A DNA stretch of 8,803 nucleotides from positions 1 through 8,803 of the forward strand of contig JAIRUB010000053.1 in the NCBI GenBank assembly GCA_031254635.1. Direction: 5' to 3'. Below the pieces are notes generated by a model, which did no database searches, was not told the DNA's origin, and worked only from the letters and a program-made list of their open reading frames with translations. This stretch comes from Prevotellaceae bacterium (GTDB taxonomy: Bacteria; Bacteroidota; Bacteroidia; Bacteroidales; UBA932). Shown piece by piece: positions 6,924 to 8,803 of the stretch (position 1 is the first letter of the stretch; each line of letters begins with the position of its first letter). Position numbers and translations under genes: made by a program.

Positions 6924-7502
6924 ATGGAAAAGATCCGCCACTCGTTTCTCATGGCGTTCTTAGCTTTGAGTTTTTTTTCAATATCTTCCTCTGCCCCATG
7001 TATAGGAAAGGAACTTAATTCATTTGGAGTATCTGCCTTGGCGTTCCTCATGAATGCAACAATCGTTAAACAGGAATTTATGCGTCGGATGAAAGAAAGC
7101 GGCGTTATGCTCGTTATTATAGACCTCGGAAAATCATTCCAAAAAGTTGCTCGCTTCATGGGCGAGGATGCCGCTTTTATTGAATACAAACAAGGCCTGC
7201 CATTAGGTATTAATCCCTTTAATGGTTCAAGAGTAGATGTGTTACAATCCGGGAAACTCGATGTGCTGGCCAAGTTTGTTTTTGCCCGCTTAGGCGCTCC
7301 AATAGACAATTCAATAAGCATAAAAACGAATAAAAAGAAGGTAACGGGCGTGGTTTGTTGTTTGGTTTTGCTACTGGCCACTTGCTTGGCTGCTCCGCGC
7401 CTGTTTTTCCCTTTATCAGTTAAAAGGCCTGCACCCGCCACCGCTTCCCGACAAGTCGCGGTGGCGGACAGAGGCGCTGTTTTTATCAACACAGCCAATT
7501 AG
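6924..7502 (+). CDS. Unrecognised 192-residue secreted/membrane protein with a VirB4/TraG-like segment
   Basis: I do not recognise this protein as a whole. Residues 1-24 look like a signal peptide or membrane anchor (MEKIRHSFLMAFLALSFFSI, then SSSA). Residues about 41-127 resemble the ATPase domain of VirB4/TraG conjugation proteins just after the P-loop: FLMNATIVKQEFMRRMKESG (41-60), LVIIDLGKSF (63-72), then FIEYKQGLPLGINPFN (85-100). Where the Walker A motif should stand there is only FGVSALAF, so ATP binding is not expected. A second hydrophobic segment lies at about 139-158, followed by an Ala/Pro-rich tail encoded partly by a GC-rich hairpin. The unit has an exact promoter and a strong terminator, so it is probably transcribed. 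It could be a chimeric remnant of a conjugative element fused to a secretion signal, a repurposed gene, or a chance resemblance. There is no Shine-Dalgarno sequence before the ATG, as is usual here. Confidence 0.6.
   Translation: MEKIRHSFLMAFLALSFFSISSSAPCIGKELNSFGVSALAFLMNATIVKQEFMRRMKESGVMLVIIDLGKSFQKVARFMGEDAAFIEYKQGLPLGINPFNGSRVDVLQSGKLDVLAKFVFARLGAPIDNSISIKTNKKKVTGVVCCLVLLLATCLAAPRLFFPLSVKRPAPATASRQVAVADRGAVFINTAN
7435..7467 (+). repeat. GC-rich perfect hairpin inside the 3' end of the 192-residue gene
   Basis: CCGCCACCGC (7435-7444) and GCGGTGGCGG (7458-7467) form a perfect 10-bp GC-only stem, apart from one A-T pair, around a 13-base loop. It is far more GC-rich than its surroundings and encodes part of the low-complexity tail (PATASRQVAVADR). 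An ACAG/CTGT mini-stem and a run of five T follow (7468-7484). It could be an inserted palindromic repeat or an early terminator. Confidence 0.6.
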
Positions 7503-7556
7503 CAGGAGAGGCGAAGACTCAGCTACCCTTTCACTAACACACTATAATAATCCACC

Positions 7557-7590
7557 TAAGGCCGTGGATTCTGCCGCGGCCTTATTTTTC
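7557..7590 (+). terminator. Rho-independent terminator after the 192-residue gene
   Basis: TAAGGCCGTGG (7557-7567) pairs with CCGCGGCCTTA (7574-7584), 11 base pairs with one G-T wobble, around a 6-base loop, and is followed by TTTTT. It lies 55 bases after the stop codon at 7502 and closes the transcription unit that starts at the 6863-6893 promoter. Confidence 0.85.
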
Positions 7591-7813
7591 AATGATTTAC
7601 GGTTAATGATTTGAAGAAACGATTTGTATCAAACTTCCACCTTCATCAACTCTTGTCATTTTATTGGGGAGGGACAAGACACAAAGCGGGCTGAGTATGT
7701 CATTTTTCAAAGTGAACAAGGTATCTGACTTGAATTATTCATACTATTTGATAAAATACTGATAATCTGAGTTTAAATAGAAAAAAGATTTTATGATAAT
7801 TTTAGTTTATGGA
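7591..7813. other. Gene-free AT-rich spacer
   Basis: Together with the end of the preceding unit this makes a gap of about 310 bases without a gene. Apart from the terminator at 7557-7590, I see only short in-frame stretches, the best being a 21-codon ATG frame at 7697-7762 with no supporting context. No clear promoter, repeat or RNA structure was found. Confidence 0.4.
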
Positions 7814-8698
7814 TTAAAAACACATATAATCAATATCCTCTATGCTGTATGTATTTGGTATAATTCGGTTGTTAAATAGTACGACCGGAGTTCCCGTAAA
7901 TTTTTGTTTCTTACACCATGTATCTTGCTCTTTCAAGACATCCTTGACAAAAGTATCAGTACACGATAATACAGTCGCTTTCTTTTTGCTTGCAGGATAG
8001 TTATTTACATAATTTTGTAGGATGTCTGAAAAGCGTTTAGGGTCTTGGAAATAAAAACTTAACAAGTTACAAGAAATAGGATAAGAATTCGGATATCTCT
8101 CCCTATTTAAAAGGAATATGACACCTATTTTAGTACTCTCTTTTGATGATAGAAATGACAATAGTATTTTTAGTTCATTAATACAAATATTACACGTTGG
8201 ACTGAAGATTACAGTGATACAATCTTTTGCGTTAGGATTCCCAAGTTCTATCATGCGAACATCTTTGGTGGATATAATTTCCTGTTGTTGAAATAGAAGG
8301 CTGACGATATTTTGATTATGTTTAAGCTTAAGATACCGCCTTTCAAGCGAAGGAGCGTGGGTTTTTGCCTCGATATAGGGTTTGACGAGAATGTATGTTC
8401 CTGTAATAGATATAGCAATAAGTGAAAAATACGCAATATTGTGATAATCTGCTAATATTGTGAAGTCTATTTTAGGAAAAAACAAGATGCTGACCAAGAA
8501 CAAGATTGTTAGAACAGCCTGTACACCAAGGCATAATGGGCACCAACTGTCGGTTATAAATTTCTGGTAATATATCGAATAGAAAACATAGCCAAATGCA
8601 GGAATAGAGGCGAGACAGGCAATGGCATTGGCGAATGTTACAGGTAATATTAAGACAGAAAATAGAAGCACTGTAAGTATCCCGAAAAAACCTACAGA
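7814..8698 (-). pseudogene. VKOR-thioredoxin disulfide-forming membrane protein, 5' end lost at IS insertion
   Basis: The frame is open from 8698 and the first possible start is GTG at 8671, giving 285 residues. After two hydrophobic segments comes FYSIYYQKFITDSWCPLCLG (30-49), the redox CxxC of vitamin K epoxide reductase (VKOR) domains, then two more membrane segments (50-65 and 80-96). A thioredoxin-fold domain follows, with FSPTCNIC (Cys160/Cys163) and the cis-proline motif GTPVVLFNN (260-268). Such proteins oxidise or relay disulfides across the membrane. Bacteroidetes relatives are longer, with a C39-peptidase-like N-terminal domain and a first VKOR cysteine pair. Here the homologous sequence begins only at SVGFFG (8698 downward), directly after an in-frame TAA and next to the left end of an IS3-type element. 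It is about 30% GC in a hand-counted line, against 58% in an rlmN line. It is probably non-functional. Confidence 0.75.
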
Positions 8699-8803
8699 TT
8701 AAAAATGTACTAATTAAAAACAATTTTAACTTTGTAGCATGAAAAGCACAAAATTCACAGAAACACAGATTACCAACTCCTTAAAGGAGTATGAAGCCGG
8801 CAA
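8699..8803 (+). mobile_element. Left end of an IS3-family insertion sequence (runs off the window)
   Basis: An OrfA-type transposase start at 8739 lies immediately beside the broken end of the VKOR gene. The left terminus is probably TGTACTAATT at 8706, since IS3 elements begin with TG, but it could lie a few bases further left. ATTAAAAA occurs at 8698-8705 and again at 8713-8720. The right end, and therefore the inverted repeat and target duplication, is outside the window. Confidence 0.65.
8739..8803 (+). CDS. IS3-family transposase OrfA, N-terminal fragment
   Basis: The ATG at 8739 opens MKSTKFTETQITNSLKEYEA then G and the window edge. The pattern K-F-T-E-x-Q-I-x-x-x-L-K-E-Y-E-x-G is the first helix region of the helix-turn-helix in OrfA of IS3-family elements, the DNA-binding half that is joined to the OrfB integrase by -1 frameshifting. 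Only 21 full codons are visible. A TAnnTTTG match (TAACTTTG, 8727-8734) ends only four bases before the ATG, so if it is the promoter the message would be nearly leaderless. Whether the element is intact cannot be judged from this window. Confidence 0.75.
   Translation, partial: MKSTKFTETQITNSLKEYEAG

Noticed and set aside
6809..7498. 229-codon minus-strand frame overlapping the 192-residue gene
   Set aside because: It has no family-like motifs and is rich in Ser/Thr/Lys scatter. The plus strand has an exact promoter, a signal peptide and a terminator, so the minus frame is a shadow.
7697..7762. 21-codon frame as a possible peptide precursor near the VKOR gene
   Set aside because: It has no leader-peptide pattern, no double-glycine site and no promoter. 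Its length is expected by chance in AT-rich DNA.
8472..8723. 83-codon minus-strand frame at the IS junction
   Set aside because: It is an out-of-frame reading of the VKOR gene that crosses into the IS end. Its Cys- and Arg-rich content is an artefact.

Overview
The window looks like chromosomal DNA from a Bacteroidetes bacterium. The signs are promoter -7 elements of the form TAnnTTTG, the near absence of Shine-Dalgarno sequences, and characteristic families: an OmpA-like tail, a TGS-type nucleoside kinase, and a VKOR-thioredoxin protein. It mixes intact, ordinary genes with a high density of broken genes and mobile-element traces.

Layout. 1-467: the last 19 codons of an OmpA-family protein, a strong terminator, and the C-terminal remnant of a DDE transposase. 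468-1757 (-): an intact TolC-type outer-membrane efflux protein with no pump or adaptor gene beside it. 1758-1859: a compact, symmetric divergent promoter shared with the next gene. 1860-3527 (+): an intact nucleoside (uridine-type) kinase with an N-terminal TGS/ThrRS-like half. 3528-3672: a convergent intergenic spacer holding an inverted-repeat element that contains the GTCATTGCGAGG...GAAGCAATCTC type of repeat. 3673-4731 (-): an intact winged-helix HTH_42 protein (AlkZ/YcaQ superfamily) with a QxQ motif. 4770-5757 (-): a gene graveyard. It holds a GyrI-like effector domain truncated at both ends, overlapping by ATGA the tail of a CPBP membrane-protease pseudogene that lost its N-terminus and carries a -1 frameshift. 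5792-6802 (-): an intact rlmN with all catalytic cysteines. 6924-7502 (+): an unrecognised 192-residue secreted or membrane protein with an excellent promoter and terminator. Its middle resembles the ATPase core of VirB4/TraG conjugation proteins but lacks a P-loop. 7814-8698 (-): a VKOR-thioredoxin gene that has lost its 5' half. 8699-8803 (+): the left end and first codons of an IS3-type insertion sequence, which is probably what truncated the VKOR gene.

How it fits together. The housekeeping genes (nucleoside kinase, rlmN, tolC, HTH_42) are separate transcription units and do not form a pathway. Between them lie AT-rich accessory genes in decay. I found no CRISPR array, tRNA or rRNA, and no convincing multi-gene novel system. 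The most unusual object is the 6863-7590 transcription unit. All family assignments were made by eye from motifs, without database searches.
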